Source of the DNA: Gammaproteobacteria bacterium
GTDB taxonomy: Bacteria > Pseudomonadota > Gammaproteobacteria > Pseudomonadales > Pseudohongiellaceae
Reading direction: 5' to 3'
DNA: 41,258 bases
NCBI GenBank assembly: GCA_009844085.1
Contig: VYCF01000075.1
Span: 29,739-70,996 of the forward strand
Part shown: positions 26,668 to 37,062 of the stretch, in pieces
Position numbering within the stretch: position 1 is the stretch's first letter
Layout: the number at the start of each line of letters is the position of its first letter
Position numbers and translations under genes: made by a program
Notes under the pieces: generated by a model
Database searches by the model: none
What the model saw: the letters and a program-made list of their open reading frames with translations, nothing else
Told to the model about the DNA's origin: nothing

Positions 26668-27138
26668 TTGCGTGTTGTTGACACCAACATACTTCTGTAC
26701 GCCGCGAATGCCGATTCCGAATTCCACCAGCCGTGCCGATCATATCTCGAACGGCTTCGGGTGGATTCCGTGCCAAGCTATCTGACTTGGAACATCTGCT
26801 ACGAGTTCCTGCGGGTTAGCACGCATGCCCGGGTATTCCGCTCACCCTGGCGTTCCGGACCCGCCTGGTCGTTTATCGAGAACTTGCTCGCGTCTCCCGG
26901 TTTCAGCATGTTGCTCGAAACTAGCCGCCATCCGGCGGTGCTCGCCCAAACGCTTGCCGAACTGCCGGACGCAAGTGGAAACCTGCTTCACGACGTGCAT
27001 ACTGTCGCTATCATGCGGGAACACGGGATTTCGCAGATTTGTACCCACGACTCCGATTTCGCCCGGTTTCCATCGCTCACTGTAATCGACCCGATTGCCG
27101 GGGTCGGAGGTTATGGACTCCGACACGAATCGACATAG
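26668..27138 (+). CDS. vapC: VapC-type PIN-domain toxin
   Basis: A 156-residue PIN-domain RNase. VapC toxins cleave specific RNAs, often initiator tRNA or rRNA; the target here is unknown. The acidic active-site residues are visible: D5 in VVDTNILLYA, E46 in NICYEFLRV, D109 in LLHDVHTVAI, and D128/D130 in CTHDSDFARF. The start is TTG immediately after the vapB stop. All active-site acids are present, so the toxin is probably functional. It is convergent with coq7, 7 bp apart. Confidence 0.9.
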   Translation: MRVVDTNILLYAANADSEFHQPCRSYLERLRVDSVPSYLTWNICYEFLRVSTHARVFRSPWRSGPAWSFIENLLASPGFSMLLETSRHPAVLAQTLAELPDASGNLLHDVHTVAIMREHGISQICTHDSDFARFPSLTVIDPIAGVGGYGLRHEST

Positions 27139-27145
27139 GCCGAAT

Positions 27146-27793
27146 TCACAGGCGATAGGTGACTTTCTTCATTACTTGCGCCATGGCGGTCATGGCTCCG
27201 CGGACGGGTTCGGGCAGGTCGGCGCCGCCGGCCTGTTTGGCGGCGGTGCCGTGTTTTTCCTCGTCGATGAGCATCTGTTCGAGAATGGCGCGGCTCTTGT
27301 GGTCGTCTTCCGGTAGTTTTTGCAGGTGATCTTCGAGATGTTCGCAGACCTGCTTTTCGGTTTCGGCGACGAAGCCGAGGCTCCAGCGGTCGCCGGCTAT
27401 GCCCGCGATCGCGCCGAGGCCGAACGACATTCCGTACCAGAGCGGATTGAACAGGCTCGGGCGCGAACCGAGCGCGTCGAGCCGCTGTTCGCACCAGACC
27501 AGGTGATCGATTTCCTCCGCCGCGGCTTCTTCCATGGCTTCGCGAACATCGCCCAGCCGGGCGGTGGCGGCCTGGCCGCGATATAGCGCCTGGGCGCAGA
27601 CTTCGCCCGTATGATTGATGCGCATGAGCCCGGCGATGTGGCGCGCCTGGGATCCGTCGAGTTCCGGTTCGGGCTGGGCCTGCCCCGGAGACTCCCGTTC
27701 GGCGTGGCTGGAACCGGGCACGCAGGTGCGCAACGCCTCATCGAAACCGATCAGCAGGCGGTCGACCAGGGAATGTTCGTCAGGCCGGCTCAT
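27146..27793 (-). CDS. coq7: 2-Polyprenyl-3-methyl-6-methoxy-1,4-benzoquinone monooxygenase Coq7
   Basis: A diiron hydroxylase that adds the last hydroxyl in ubiquinone synthesis (the DMQ hydroxylase also called UbiM/Coq7; E. coli uses UbiF instead). The 215-residue protein holds two four-helix iron-binding repeats: [41 protein letters not shown] and LIDEEKHG. A hydrophobic [14 protein letters not shown] segment suggests membrane association. A poorly conserved acidic N-terminal stretch precedes the domain. It ends the long minus-strand series and borders the accessory island. Confidence 0.95.
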   Translation of the reverse strand: MSRPDEHSLVDRLLIGFDEALRTCVPGSSHAERESPGQAQPEPELDGSQARHIAGLMRINHTGEVCAQALYRGQAATARLGDVREAMEEAAAEEIDHLVWCEQRLDALGSRPSLFNPLWYGMSFGLGAIAGIAGDRWSLGFVAETEKQVCEHLEDHLQKLPEDDHKSRAILEQMLIDEEKHGTAAKQAGGADLPEPVRGAMTAMAQVMKKVTYRL

Positions 27794-27805
27794 GCGTGAA
27801 TTCTA

Positions 27806-27824
27806 GCAAAATCGAAGATTTTGC
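27806..27824. repeat. Perfect 8-bp hairpin between purD and coq7
   Basis: GCAAAATC and GATTTTGC flank a 3-base loop in the purD-coq7 gap. It lacks a following T-run in either direction, so terminator activity is doubtful; an mRNA processing or stability hairpin is possible. Confidence 0.6.
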
Positions 27825-27861
27825 ATGCAACGAGACAGCTTTCGCCGAAAACTTGGCAGAA

Positions 27862-29148
27862 TTAGCGTTTTTCCCGCGCCACGGCGCGATAGCCGATATC
27901 GCCTCGGAACTGGACGCCTGCCCAATCGATGCTCCGGACGAGTTCGTAAGCCGCCGTCTGCGCGGCGGCGATATTCCCGCCAAGGGCCGTGGCGCAAAGT
28001 ACCCGACCGCCATTGGTGACGATTGCGCCATTCTTGCGCGACGTGCCGGCATGGAAGACCTTGCACCTTTCGCCGGGATCTCTGTCCAGTCCCGAAATTT
28101 CGGCGCCCTTGGCATAACTTCCCGGATAGCCGCCGGCGGCTAGCACCACGCCGAGGCAACTGCGTGAGTCCCATTGCGCCACGGCCTCATCAAGGCCGCC
28201 GCTGAGCGCCGCAAGACAAAGCCCGGCCAGGTCGGACTGCAATCGCATCATGATCGGCTGGGCTTCGGGATCGCCGAAACGGCAATTGAATTCAACGACG
28301 TTGACCTCGCCATCTGGCGAGATCATCAGGCCCGCGTACAGGAAACCCACATAGGGATGGCCGTCGGCCGCCATGCCGGCGATGGTGGGGTGGATCACCT
28401 GTTCCATGATGCGCTCATGGACTTCGTCGGTAACCACGGGGGCCGGCGAATATGCGCCCATGCCGCCGGTGTTGGGGCCCTTGTCGCCGTCGTCCCGCGC
28501 CTTGTGGTCCTGGGACGTGGCCATGGGCAAGACGTTGTGGCCGTCGCTCATTACGATGAAACTCGCTTCTTCCCCAGGCAGAAATTCTTCGACAACCACG
28601 CGATGTCCTGCTTCGCCGAAGCGATTGCCAGACAGCATGTCTTCGATCACGGCGATGGCCTCTTCCTCGGTTCCGGCCACGATGACGCCCTTGCCCGCGG
28701 CGAGGCCGTCGGCCTTGATCACGATGGGCGCCCCGCATTCCCGCACGAAATCCGCCGCGGGTCCGGCTTCGGTAAAGACTTCGTATGCGGCGGTCGGAAT
28801 GCCGTGACGGCGCATGAAATCCTTGCTGAAGGACTTGGAGCCTTCGAGCCGGGCGGCTTTCGCTACCGGACCAAAACAGGCCAGGCCCTGTTGCTGGAAA
28901 TAGTCGGTGACGCCTTCCACCAGCGGGGCTTCCGGTCCGACGATGGTAAGCGCCACGTCCCGCTCCGCGGCGAAATCGGCCAGGGCGGCAAAATCCATCA
29001 CGCCGATGGGAACGTTTTCGAGTTTGCTTTCCGTCCCGGTGCCGCCGTTTCCCGGCGCGACAAATACTCTCTCCACCGCGGGCGATTCGGCGCATTTCCA
29101 GGCCAGGGCGTGTTCGCGCCCGCCGGAGCCGATTACGAGTACTTTCAT
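27862..29148 (-). CDS. purD: Phosphoribosylamine-glycine ligase PurD
   Basis: The second step of purine synthesis: ATP-dependent joining of phosphoribosylamine and glycine. The 428-residue ATP-grasp enzyme starts [16 protein letters not shown]. It shows [77 protein letters not shown] and [13 protein letters not shown]. It is encoded 13 bp after purH, as in Pseudomonas fis-purH-purD. Confidence 0.97.
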   Translation of the reverse strand: MKVLVIGSGGREHALAWKCAESPAVERVFVAPGNGGTGTESKLENVPIGVMDFAALADFAAERDVALTIVGPEAPLVEGVTDYFQQQGLACFGPVAKAARLEGSKSFSKDFMRRHGIPTAAYEVFTEAGPAADFVRECGAPIVIKADGLAAGKGVIVAGTEEEAIAVIEDMLSGNRFGEAGHRVVVEEFLPGEEASFIVMSDGHNVLPMATSQDHKARDDGDKGPNTGGMGAYSPAPVVTDEVHERIMEQVIHPTIAGMAADGHPYVGFLYAGLMISPDGEVNVVEFNCRFGDPEAQPIMMRLQSDLAGLCLAALSGGLDEAVAQWDSRSCLGVVLAAGGYPGSYAKGAEISGLDRDPGERCKVFHAGTSRKNGAIVTNGGRVLCATALGGNIAAAQTAAYELVRSIDWAGVQFRGDIGYRAVAREKR

Positions 29149-29161
29149 ATGACGGACGTCC

Positions 29162-30754
29162 TCAATGCCGAAAATGGCGTATGCCCGTGAAGACCATGGC
29201 CATGCCGTGTTCGTCGGCGGCGGCGATCACTTCCTCGTCGCGCATCGAACCGCCCGGCTGAATCACGGCGGTGATGCCCGCCGCCGCCGCGGCGTCGATG
29301 CCGTCGCGGAACGGGAAGAAAGCATCCGAGGCCATCACCGAGCCGGCCACTTCGAGATTTTCGTCGCCGGCCTTGATGCCGGCTATGCGCGCGCTGTAGA
29401 CACGGCTCATCTGGCCCGCGCCGACGCCGATGGTCTGCCGTCCCCGGCAATAGACGATGGCGTTCGACTTGACGTATTGCGCCACGGTCCAGGCGAAAAG
29501 CAGATCGCGCAACTCGTTCTCGTCGGGTCGGCGGCGGCTGACGAACTTCAGATCGTCCTCATTGGTTTCGTACACATCCGCATCCTGTACGAGCAGGCCG
29601 CCGTAGACGCGCTTCAGGTCTTGCCCTGCCGGGCGTTGCTCCGGCCATTGCCCGCAGGCGAGCACACGGATGTTCCGTTTCGCGCTCGTGACCGCCAGCG
29701 CCTCTTCCGATACCGACGGGGCGACGATCACCTCGCTGAACTGCTGCTTGAGAATACAGGCGGCGGCCGCTTCGTCGAGTTCCCGATTGAAGGCGATGAT
29801 GCCGCCGAAAGCCGAAGTCGGATCGGTTTGAAAAGCCGCCTTGTATGCCGCCAGCGGCGTCTCCGCTACAGCCACGCCGCAGGGATTGGCGTGCTTGACG
29901 ATCACGCAGGCGCAGTCGCCGAAGGACTTCACGCATTCGAGCGCGGTATCGGCGTCCATGATGTTGTTGAACGAGAGGGTCTTGCCTTGCAATTGCCGGG
30001 CGCCGGCCACGCTGCCCGCGGGCGGTTCGCGGTCGCGATAGAAGGCGGCCGCCTGGTGCGGATTCTCGCCATAGCGCAATTCCTGCTGCTTGTGGAACTG
30101 GCGGTTGTACGTTCGCGGAAACCGGTCATCGGCGCCGTCCGCGGCCGTATGGGCCAGCCGGCCGCCGAGATAGTTGGCGATCATGCCGTCGTAGGCGGCG
30201 GTATGTTCGAAGGCCGCGGCCGCGAGTTCGAAGCGCATGGCCTCGTCGAGGGAGCCTGCGCCGGATTCGAGGGCGGCGATCAGGCGGTCGTAATCCGCCG
30301 GATTGACCACGACCGCGACAAAGCGGTAATTCTTCGCCGCCGCGCGCAGCAAGGTCGGACCGCCGATGTCGATGTTCTCGATGGCTTCCGCAAGTTCGCA
30401 ACCGGGACGGCTGACGGTCTGCTCGAAAGGATAGAGATTCGCCACCACCAGGTCGATCGGCGGGATGCCATGCTCTTCCATGACCGCCAGATCGACATCG
30501 CGCCGGGCGAGAATGCCGCCATGAATCTTCGGATGCAGGGTCTTGACGCGGCCGTCCATCATCTCCGGAAAACCGGTGTAAGCGGAAATTTCCATCGCTG
30601 GTATTCCGGCTTCGCGCAACATCCGGTGCGTGCCGCCGGTGGAGAGTATTTCGACGCCGAGCCGTTCGAGCGAGGCGGCGAATGGCGCGAGGCCGGTCTT
30701 GTCGGAAACGGTAATCAGCGCCCTGCACACCGGGGCGGAATTTTCGGATGTCAT
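29162..30754 (-). CDS. purH: Bifunctional AICAR transformylase / IMP cyclohydrolase PurH
   Basis: Catalyses the last two steps of IMP synthesis. The 530 residues comprise an N-terminal MGS-like cyclohydrolase domain ([59 protein letters not shown]) and the transformylase domain with the catalytic [23 protein letters not shown] and [11 protein letters not shown]. It lies between fis and purD with gaps of 11 and 13 bp. Confidence 0.97.
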   Translation of the reverse strand: MTSENSAPVCRALITVSDKTGLAPFAASLERLGVEILSTGGTHRMLREAGIPAMEISAYTGFPEMMDGRVKTLHPKIHGGILARRDVDLAVMEEHGIPPIDLVVANLYPFEQTVSRPGCELAEAIENIDIGGPTLLRAAAKNYRFVAVVVNPADYDRLIAALESGAGSLDEAMRFELAAAAFEHTAAYDGMIANYLGGRLAHTAADGADDRFPRTYNRQFHKQQELRYGENPHQAAAFYRDREPPAGSVAGARQLQGKTLSFNNIMDADTALECVKSFGDCACVIVKHANPCGVAVAETPLAAYKAAFQTDPTSAFGGIIAFNRELDEAAAACILKQQFSEVIVAPSVSEEALAVTSAKRNIRVLACGQWPEQRPAGQDLKRVYGGLLVQDADVYETNEDDLKFVSRRRPDENELRDLLFAWTVAQYVKSNAIVYCRGRQTIGVGAGQMSRVYSARIAGIKAGDENLEVAGSVMASDAFFPFRDGIDAAAAAGITAVIQPGGSMRDEEVIAAADEHGMAMVFTGIRHFRH

Positions 30755-30765
30755 GGGCTTGCGTG

Positions 30766-31053
30766 CTAGATGAGACCGTATTGCTTGAGACGGGCGCGTA
30801 GCGTACCACGGTTAAGCCCGAGCATCACGGCGGCCTTGCTCTGGTTGTTGCCGGTGCGCCGCATGACATGGGCCAGCAGGGTGGATTCGACTTCGGACAT
30901 GACCAGACGATGCAGATCGGTCACGGGTTCCCGACCCATGTTTTCGAAATAATGGTCGACGGAGTTGTGCACCTCTTCGCGCAAGTCGCTTCCCGAACGC
31001 GATTGCGCGGAGACAGCGGCTTGCAACGCCAGGGCGGCGCCGGCTTGTTTCAT
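30766..31053 (-). CDS. fis: Nucleoid-associated DNA-binding protein Fis
   Basis: Fis (95 aa) bends DNA and regulates rRNA, tRNA and growth-phase genes. The C-terminal helix-turn-helix ([26 protein letters not shown]) and preceding [14 protein letters not shown] helix are characteristic. The ATG at 31053 has AGG seven bases upstream and gives the normal Fis length; the longer frame to 31176 has no family match. dusB, usually just upstream of fis, is absent. A 119-bp gap follows the DUF3426 gene and probably contains the fis promoter (TATTAT at 31128-31133 on the minus strand is a weak candidate). Confidence 0.95.
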   Translation of the reverse strand: MKQAGAALALQAAVSAQSRSGSDLREEVHNSVDHYFENMGREPVTDLHRLVMSEVESTLLAHVMRRTGNNQSKAAVMLGLNRGTLRARLKQYGLI

Positions 31054-31172
31054 GCTGGACCTGCATTTTTGTCCGCTTGGTTTTCTTGTTGGATATGCGG
31101 AAAAGAATCGATCTTGTTCTGGTTCCGATAATAGCCTTACCCGACCGCTTACGAAAGGGTAAATACCGTTCT

Positions 31173-31979
31173 TCAAGGCGCCCGGAAGGAAACTTCGTAA
31201 TTTACCGCCTCGGGGCCCGGATTCATGAGTTCGAGTTCGATCTGTACGGGCGAATTCGGCGGCATGAGCTCCAGGGCCAGCAAGTCGGGATGCAGATATT
31301 CGGAGGGCGGGAATTCGCGCATGGCGACGGTGCGGGCGTCGAGCGAGGTGAAGCGAAGCACGACTACGGGAAACGCCTGCGGGAACGGAGCGGCGTTATG
31401 GAATCGGGCGGCGAGCAAATACGCGTCGGGGTAGTCCGGATGGGTGCTCAATGCGGTGTTGTCGTTTCGGATGCCGCTCAAGCGGGAGTAGACCGGCAGT
31501 TCGCAGCCGGCCAGTGCGCAAAGTTGCGCGTAGCCGGGGCGCAGCCAGTCGACCTGGCTGTATACGGGCATGTAGCGCCAGAGATATTGAGCCGCCAATA
31601 GCGCCAGCAGCGCCAGCGCGAGGGTCGAATAGCCGAAAAACGCGGCCCAGTTGACGTAGTTCCTTTTCCGTAATTGAACGGTGGATCTGAACTGCTCCAG
31701 GGATGCGCGCCGGTCTTCGGGGAGCGCTTCGAACCGGCTCTCGACTTCGGGCAGCGTCAAGGGTTCGTCGTCTGTCGCCTCCTGTTCCTCGGGCGCGCGG
31801 CCGATGAATACCGAATCGGCCGGGTCGGTTTCCCCGCCTGGCTCCACCAGGTTGTCGGTGGCGAGAAAAACGTGCAGGCAGGCGCCGCAACGCGCCTGGC
31901 CCCCGGAAGTTTCAAGCTGTCGCTGGCTGATATTGAAAGTGGAGCCGCAATTCGGGCAGCGGGTGACGCTCAAACTCAT
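31173..31979 (-). CDS. MJ0042 zinc-finger and DUF3426 membrane protein
   Basis: A 268-residue protein of unknown function, conserved next to prmA in many gammaproteobacteria. It has an N-terminal MJ0042-type zinc finger (C8, C11, C31, C34: RCPNC and RCGAC), an acidic linker, one transmembrane helix (FFGYSTLALALLALLAAQYLW), and a C-terminal DUF3426 beta domain presumably in the periplasm. ATG 31979 is chosen because the family begins just before the zinc finger; an in-frame ATG at 32006 would add nine residues. It follows prmA. Confidence 0.85.
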   Translation of the reverse strand: MSLSVTRCPNCGSTFNISQRQLETSGGQARCGACLHVFLATDNLVEPGGETDPADSVFIGRAPEEQEATDDEPLTLPEVESRFEALPEDRRASLEQFRSTVQLRKRNYVNWAAFFGYSTLALALLALLAAQYLWRYMPVYSQVDWLRPGYAQLCALAGCELPVYSRLSGIRNDNTALSTHPDYPDAYLLAARFHNAAPFPQAFPVVVLRFTSLDARTVAMREFPPSEYLHPDLLALELMPPNSPVQIELELMNPGPEAVNYEVSFRAP

Positions 31980-32042
31980 TTTTTCGTCGATCCTGACTTC
32001 GTCCATGGGCCGGTGAATTCCACTACAAGGTTCGAATTGCTG

Positions 32043-32951
32043 TCAAACACCCGATTTACGGCGGCCCGCGAGCAATGCCCACTCACCTTCGACGATCGCG
32101 GGTTCGAGATCGAATCTCTCATTGTAGGCTTCGCGCAATTGCTCCGTCTGTTCTTCCAGAATTCCCGACAGGACGATCGTGCCGCCGGGTCTGATCAGGG
32201 CGGAGAGGCGTTCCCGCAGTTCGAGCAGCGGTTCCGCGAGGATGTTCGCGAGCAGCAGATCGACTTGCAGGGCCGGGAGTCGTTCGGGTGAAACTGCTGT
32301 AACCCGGGTTTCAGTCAGCTTGTTGCGGCGTCGGTTTTCGCGGCATGCCGTGAGCGCGCGGGCATCGTGATCGACGGCGAACACGGGCCAGGCGCCGAGC
32401 AGGGCGGCGGCTATGGCGAGAATACCCGACCCGCAGCCGTAGTCGATGACGCTGAGCCCTTCGGGCGAGATGCCCGCAAGCCGGTTCAGGCACATGGCGG
32501 TGGTGGGATGGGTCCCGGTGCCGAAGGCCAGACCGGGGTCGAGCATGAGATTGACCGCTGCCGGATCGGGCGGCGCATGGCCGGATGGGCAGACCCACAA
32601 TCGTTCGCCGAATTGAATGGGATGAAAGTCTTCAAGCCAGACGCGCTCCCATTGCTTTTCCGCGAGGGTTTCGATTTCCGGCGCGCTGTCGGGGAAAACT
32701 GAACGTAATTCCCGGCAAAGGCCACCGAGTTCCGCTTCAAACGAAAACAGCGCGCTCAGGAGCAGGCGATCCCAAAGCGGGGCGTCGCCGGGCTCAAGTT
32801 CGAAGAGCGGCTGTACTGTGTTGTTAAGACCTTGGTCGTCCGCGCCGGCGTCGGAACTGCTCACCGCCAGTGCACCGCGCTCCCACAGCAACGCCTCGGC
32901 GGCTTCAAGCTCATGGACGCGCAGGCGCAACTTCAATTGGCGCCAGGGCAT
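32043..32951 (-). CDS. prmA: Ribosomal protein L11 methyltransferase PrmA
   Basis: Trimethylates L11 at lysine and N-terminal amino groups. The 302 residues have an N-terminal substrate-binding domain starting PWRQLKLRL, EKQWERVWLEDFHPIQFGERLWVCPS, LMLDPGLAFGTGTHPTT, the SAM-binding VIDYGCGSGILAIAA and LLLANILAEPLLEL. Its ATG shares one base with the accC stop (TGATG). Confidence 0.97.
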   Translation of the reverse strand: MPWRQLKLRLRVHELEAAEALLWERGALAVSSSDAGADDQGLNNTVQPLFELEPGDAPLWDRLLLSALFSFEAELGGLCRELRSVFPDSAPEIETLAEKQWERVWLEDFHPIQFGERLWVCPSGHAPPDPAAVNLMLDPGLAFGTGTHPTTAMCLNRLAGISPEGLSVIDYGCGSGILAIAAALLGAWPVFAVDHDARALTACRENRRRNKLTETRVTAVSPERLPALQVDLLLANILAEPLLELRERLSALIRPGGTIVLSGILEEQTEQLREAYNERFDLEPAIVEGEWALLAGRRKSGV

Positions 32952-34291
32952 CAGCGCGCGAGCTTGCTTTCCAGGTAATGGATGTTGTAGCCGCCCTTGC
33001 GGATTTCCGGATCGGTGACCAGATCGCGCATCAGGGGCGCGTTGCTCTTGATGCCGTCGATGAGCAATTCCTCGAGCGCGATCTGCATGCGCGTCAGGGC
33101 CTGTTCACGGTCCTGGGCGTGCGTCACGACCTTGGCGATCAGCGAATCGTAATGCGGCGGCACGGTATAACCGCTATAGAGATGGGAATCGACCCGCACG
33201 CCCGGTCCCCCGGGAGCGTGATACAGCGTCACCTTTCCAGGGCTCGGCAGGAAGCTGGCAGGATCCTCGGCGTTTATCCGGCATTCCACCGAATGTCCAT
33301 TGACCGCGATCTGGTCCTGGCTGGCGGACAGGGATTCTCCGCCGGCAATGCGCAATTGCTCCTTGACGATGTCGAAGCCGGTGATCATCTCGGTAACGGG
33401 ATGTTCGACCTGCACGCGGGTGTTCATTTCGATGAAATAGAAACGCTCGTCCTGGTATAGGAATTCCAGTGTGCCGGCGCCGCGATATTGCAGCCGCCGA
33501 CAGGCGTTGATGCAGGCCTCGGCGACTTCCTGCCGCACCGCGTCCGGAATCCCCGGCGCGGGCGCCTCCTCGATCACTTTCTGGTGGCGGCGCTGCAGGG
33601 AACAGTCGCGGTCGCCGAGATAGAGTGCATTGCCCTTGCCGTCGCCGATCACCTGAATTTCCACGTGGCGCGGGTTCTCAAGGAATTTTTCCAGGTAGAC
33701 GGCGTCGGAACCGAAGAAGGATTTCGCTTCGGTGCGTGTGACGTAGATCGATTGCAGCAGATTGTTCTCGTGATTGACCACGCGCATGCCACGGCCGCCG
33801 CCGCCGGCCGCCGCCTTGATCAGCACCGGATAACCGATCTCCCGCGCGAGTTGGAGGCTGCGTTGCTGATCGTCGTCGAGCGGTCCGTTGGATCCCGGCA
33901 CGGTGGGAATGCCGGCTTCGCGCATGGTCTGGATGGCGGATACCTTGTCTCCCATCAGGCGAATCGTCTCGGCGCCGGGACCGATGAAAACGAAGCCGCT
34001 GTTTTCGACCTGTTCGGCAAAGTCGGCGTTTTCAGAGAGAAATCCGTAGCCGGGATGCACCGCGTCGGCTTCGCTGACTTCCATGGCGCTGATGATGGCC
34101 GGGATATTGAGATAGCTGTCGGTAGGGCTCGGTGGGCCGATGCAGACGCATTCGTCCGACAGGCGCACGTGCATGAGGTCGGTATCGGCGCTGGAATGCA
34201 CCGCCACCGTGCGAATCCCCAGTTCCCTGCAGGCGCGCAGAACGCGCAAGGCGATTTCGCCGCGATTGGCGATCAGGACTTTTTTCAGCAC
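32951..34291 (-). CDS. accC: Acetyl-CoA carboxylase biotin carboxylase subunit AccC
   Basis: Carboxylates the biotin of AccB using ATP and bicarbonate, the first half of malonyl-CoA synthesis. The 446-residue ATP-grasp enzyme starts [19 protein letters not shown]. It shows [54 protein letters not shown], and [20 protein letters not shown]. The start is GTG at 34291 with GGGAA upstream. It follows accB by 26 bp. Confidence 0.97.
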   Translation of the reverse strand: MLKKVLIANRGEIALRVLRACRELGIRTVAVHSSADTDLMHVRLSDECVCIGPPSPTDSYLNIPAIISAMEVSEADAVHPGYGFLSENADFAEQVENSGFVFIGPGAETIRLMGDKVSAIQTMREAGIPTVPGSNGPLDDDQQRSLQLAREIGYPVLIKAAAGGGGRGMRVVNHENNLLQSIYVTRTEAKSFFGSDAVYLEKFLENPRHVEIQVIGDGKGNALYLGDRDCSLQRRHQKVIEEAPAPGIPDAVRQEVAEACINACRRLQYRGAGTLEFLYQDERFYFIEMNTRVQVEHPVTEMITGFDIVKEQLRIAGGESLSASQDQIAVNGHSVECRINAEDPASFLPSPGKVTLYHAPGGPGVRVDSHLYSGYTVPPHYDSLIAKVVTHAQDREQALTRMQIALEELLIDGIKSNAPLMRDLVTDPEIRKGGYNIHYLESKLAR

Positions 34292-34317
34292 GATGGCGTT
34301 CCCAGACTAAAGAATTT

Positions 34318-34770
34318 CTAGACCACCCGGACCAGAGGCTGGCCGAACTCCACCGGCTTGCCGTCTTCTACGAGGATCGCTTCCACCACCCCGCTGAACT
34401 CCGATTCGATCTGGTTCATCATCTTCATGGCTTCGACGATGCCGATCACGTCGCCTTCCTTGATCTGTTGCCCGACTTCGACGTAAGGCGGCGAAGACGG
34501 AGCGGGCGCCCGATAGAAAGTGCCTACCATGGGCGAAGTCACCAGATTGCCGGTCTCGGCGGCGGGCGGTTCTTCGGGCTTGGCTTCCGCTTGCGCGGCA
34601 GGGGCCGGAGCGGGCGCCGCGGCAACCGGCGCCGGCGCTGCCACGGCAACCGGGGTGACGCTCGAAGCGCGGCTGATGCGGACCGCTTCTTCGCCTTCCT
34701 TGATCTCGATTTCCGCGATGTCGGAAGTCTCGAGCAACTCGATAAGTTTCTTGACCTTGCGAATATCCAT
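34318..34770 (-). CDS. accB: Biotin carboxyl carrier protein AccB
   Basis: The 150-residue biotin carrier of acetyl-CoA carboxylase. The N-terminal [22 protein letters not shown] helix-strand is followed by a flexible Ala/Pro-rich linker, then the biotinyl domain with SPMVGTFY and EAMKMM, K116 being the biotinylated lysine. ATG 34770 has a purine-rich GGGGGGAA upstream. Confidence 0.97.
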   Translation of the reverse strand: MDIRKVKKLIELLETSDIAEIEIKEGEEAVRISRASSVTPVAVAAPAPVAAAPAPAPAAQAEAKPEEPPAAETGNLVTSPMVGTFYRAPAPSSPPYVEVGQQIKEGDVIGIVEAMKMMNQIESEFSGVVEAILVEDGKPVEFGQPLVRVV

Positions 34771-34792
34771 CAACGTTCCCCCCGGTTTGCGG

Positions 34793-35233
34793 TCAATTCG
34801 CCAATTTGCGGCAGGCCGCCTGCAATGCCAGTTCGTAACCCTGGGCGCCGAGACCGAAGACGCAGCCGGCGGCGATGTCGGAAAAATACGATTTGTGGCG
34901 ATAAGGCTCGCGGCTGAAAAGGTTCGACAGGTGCACTTCGATGAAAGGCACGCCGACGGCAAGAATTGCGTCGCGGATGGCGATGCTGGTATGCGTGAAG
35001 CCACCGAAATTGACGAGCATGAAAGCGGTGTCGTCGACCCTGGCCAACTGGATCCGGTCGATCAGCGCGGCTTCGGAATTGCTTTGCAAGGCGTCGAACT
35101 CGTGCCCGGCGGCCGCGCATTGTTCGCGCAGGCGGCTGTTGATGTCATCGAGAGTGTCGCTGCCGTAGATATGCGGCTCCCGATGTCCCAGCAGATTCAG
35201 ATTGGGCCCGTGCAAGGCCAGGATTTTCGCCAT
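34793..35233 (-). CDS. aroQ: Type II 3-dehydroquinate dehydratase AroQ
   Basis: Third step of the shikimate pathway. The 146-residue protein starts [23 protein letters not shown] with the catalytic Tyr, then [37 protein letters not shown] and [19 protein letters not shown] 35233 is fixed by the family N-terminus. Its association with accB-accC is conserved in Pseudomonas and relatives. Confidence 0.97.
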   Translation of the reverse strand: MAKILALHGPNLNLLGHREPHIYGSDTLDDINSRLREQCAAAGHEFDALQSNSEAALIDRIQLARVDDTAFMLVNFGGFTHTSIAIRDAILAVGVPFIEVHLSNLFSREPYRHKSYFSDIAAGCVFGLGAQGYELALQAACRKLAN

Positions 35234-35293
35234 ACCACTCACCGGAACTGTCAATTTCGACGCCGATCCGCGCCAATTACATAAATTTCGGCG

Positions 35294-35310
35294 CATTTTC
35301 GCAGAAAATG
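35294..35310. repeat. Perfect 7-bp hairpin between dsbD-alpha and aroQ
   Basis: CATTTTC and GAAAATG flank a 3-base loop in the 102-bp gap. No T-run follows on the minus strand, so it is not clearly a terminator. Confidence 0.5.
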
Positions 35311-35335
35311 AGTCGAATTGCAGTTCTTTCGAATA

Positions 35336-35821
35336 TCAGCGGGAGGGAAGCTCGAATTCCGCTTGTTGGGGAGGGTAGCAAAAGCCCCAATCGGCGCAGC
35401 CCTGGAATTCGATCAGCAGCAGGGCGCCGGCCGGAATGTCCCGGCCGATATCGAGTTCGGCCGCCACATGCTCGTAATACGCGATGATGTCACCGAAAAA
35501 TTGATCGGTCTTCTCCAGCCCCGGCGGCAGCCGGAAATCAATCTGCGCCTCTTCGTCGCCGGTTCGCAGACGGAAGCCGAATGCGTGACGATAGAGATAG
35601 TGTTCCGGCGCCGGATTGAAGACGACCTGGAATCGTCCGGGCTCCGCTTCGCTGACATGCCAGGGAAAGGCTTCCGAAATCGGCAGCACGCGCTGATTGT
35701 TCTCTCCGAGGGTATTGCCCCCACTGGTGTCCGAAGCAATCGGCAATTGGGCCAGCGCCGGCAGGCCCGTCAGGACGAAGAGCGCCAGGCCGGCGAGGAA
35801 AGCGGCGAAGGTCCTGCGCAT
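35336..35821 (-). CDS. Stand-alone DsbD alpha-domain (periplasmic thiol-disulfide) protein
   Basis: A 161-residue secreted protein equal to the N-terminal alpha domain of DsbD, which passes electrons to periplasmic thiol proteins. It has a signal peptide (FLAGLALFVLTGLPALA), the FNPAPEHYLYRH strand, LPPGLEKTDQFFGDI, and the redox pair in GCADWGFCYPP, which matches GCADAGFCYPP of E. coli DsbD. It stops just after this domain. No transmembrane beta or thioredoxin-like gamma domain follows, and no remnant is visible in the gap to aroQ. Full-length dsbD occupies this locus in Pseudomonas. The ATG is one base after the fabB stop, so it is translated with the fatty-acid genes. Its electron donor must be encoded elsewhere. 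Confidence 0.88.
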   Translation of the reverse strand: MRRTFAAFLAGLALFVLTGLPALAQLPIASDTSGGNTLGENNQRVLPISEAFPWHVSEAEPGRFQVVFNPAPEHYLYRHAFGFRLRTGDEEAQIDFRLPPGLEKTDQFFGDIIAYYEHVAAELDIGRDIPAGALLLIEFQGCADWGFCYPPQQAEFELPSR

Positions 35822-35822
35822 C

Positions 35823-37040
35823 TCATGCCGCGTAGCGATCGAACACCAGGCAGGCATTGGTGCCTCCGAAACCGAAGCTGTTGGAGAGAGCTCGATTCAG
35901 CTTGGCATCGTCGCGGCGTTCGCGCAAGATTGGCAATCCTTCGGCCTGCTCGTCGAGCGCATCGATATTGATCGACTCGGCGATGAAATCGTTTTCCATC
36001 ATCAGCAGGCTGAAGATCGCCTCGTGTACGCCGGCCGCGCCCAATGCATGCCCGCTGAGGGACTTGGTGGAATTGATCGCCGGTATCTCCTCGCCGAACA
36101 CCTCGCGAATGGCGTTCAGTTCGGAAACGTCCCCGACCGGCGTACTCGTGCCATGGGTGTTGATGTAATCGACCCCGCCTTCCAAGCCGTGCAGGGCCAT
36201 GCGCATGGCGCGTGCGCCGCCTTCGCCCGAAGGCGCCACCATGTCGTAGCCGTCCGAGGTTGCGGCATATCCGGTCAACTCCGCGTAGATGCGAGCGCCG
36301 CGGGCCCTGGCGTGTTCGAGTTCCTCGATCACCAGGGTGCCGCCGCCTCCCCCGATGACGAAGCCGTCGCGGTCCCGGTCGAACGCGCGGGAGGCTTTCT
36401 CGGGGGAATCGTTGTAGTTCGTGGACAAGGCACCCATGGCGTCGAACATGTGGGCGAGAGTCCAATGTTCTTCTTCGCTGCCGCCGGCGAAGACAAGATC
36501 CTGCTTGTTCAACTGGATCAGCTCGGCGGCATGGCCAATGCAATGAGCGCTGGTCGCACAGGCGGATGAAATCGTGTAGTTGACGCCCTTGATGCGGAAG
36601 GCGGTTGCGAGGCAGGCGGACACCGAACTGCTCATGGTGCGGGGCACGCGATAGGGGCCGACGCGGCGGATGCCACGCTCGCGCATGATATCGAAGGAAT
36701 CGAGTTGGTCCTTGGGCGAGCCGCCGCCCGAGCCCATCACGATGCCAGTCCGCTCGCCGGAAATTTCGTCGTTTTCGAGGCCGGCGTCGGCTATGGCCTG
36801 TTCCATGGAAATATGGCCATAGGCCGCGCCTTCTCCCAGGAAGCGCAGGAACTTGCGGTCGATCTGTCCCTTCAGATCGATGTCGATGCTCCCGCTGACC
36901 TGGGAGCGCATGCCCATTTCCGCATATTCGGGGTTGAATCTGATGCCGCTGCGGCCTTCCCGCAGGGATTGCAGCACCGCATCCTTGTCGTTGCCCAAGC
37001 AGGAAACGACTCCGATTCCGGTCACTACGACGCGTCGCAT
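35823..37040 (-). CDS. fabB: 3-Oxoacyl-ACP synthase I FabB
   Basis: Elongating condensing enzyme needed for unsaturated fatty acids. The 405-residue thiolase-fold protein has the nucleophile C161 in [11 protein letters not shown], the active-site His motifs [12 protein letters not shown] and [11 protein letters not shown], and the C-terminal [15 protein letters not shown] clear GAGGA precedes the ATG. It follows fabA by 22 bp, the usual pair for anaerobic unsaturated fatty-acid synthesis. Confidence 0.97.
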   Translation of the reverse strand: MRRVVVTGIGVVSCLGNDKDAVLQSLREGRSGIRFNPEYAEMGMRSQVSGSIDIDLKGQIDRKFLRFLGEGAAYGHISMEQAIADAGLENDEISGERTGIVMGSGGGSPKDQLDSFDIMRERGIRRVGPYRVPRTMSSSVSACLATAFRIKGVNYTISSACATSAHCIGHAAELIQLNKQDLVFAGGSEEEHWTLAHMFDAMGALSTNYNDSPEKASRAFDRDRDGFVIGGGGGTLVIEELEHARARGARIYAELTGYAATSDGYDMVAPSGEGGARAMRMALHGLEGGVDYINTHGTSTPVGDVSELNAIREVFGEEIPAINSTKSLSGHALGAAGVHEAIFSLLMMENDFIAESINIDALDEQAEGLPILRERRDDAKLNRALSNSFGFGGTNACLVFDRYAA

Positions 37041-37062
37041 ATGTTCCTCGTGAAACTGATTG

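Noticed and set aside
27806..27824. Hairpin between purD and coq7 as a terminator
   Set aside because: There is no T-run after the stem in either direction; it is listed only as a repeat.
29165..30769. A 534-codon open frame on the plus strand opposite purH
   Set aside because: It is the antisense shadow of a well-conserved gene in GC-rich DNA. It has low-complexity, His/Arg/Gly-rich composition and no recognisable domain.
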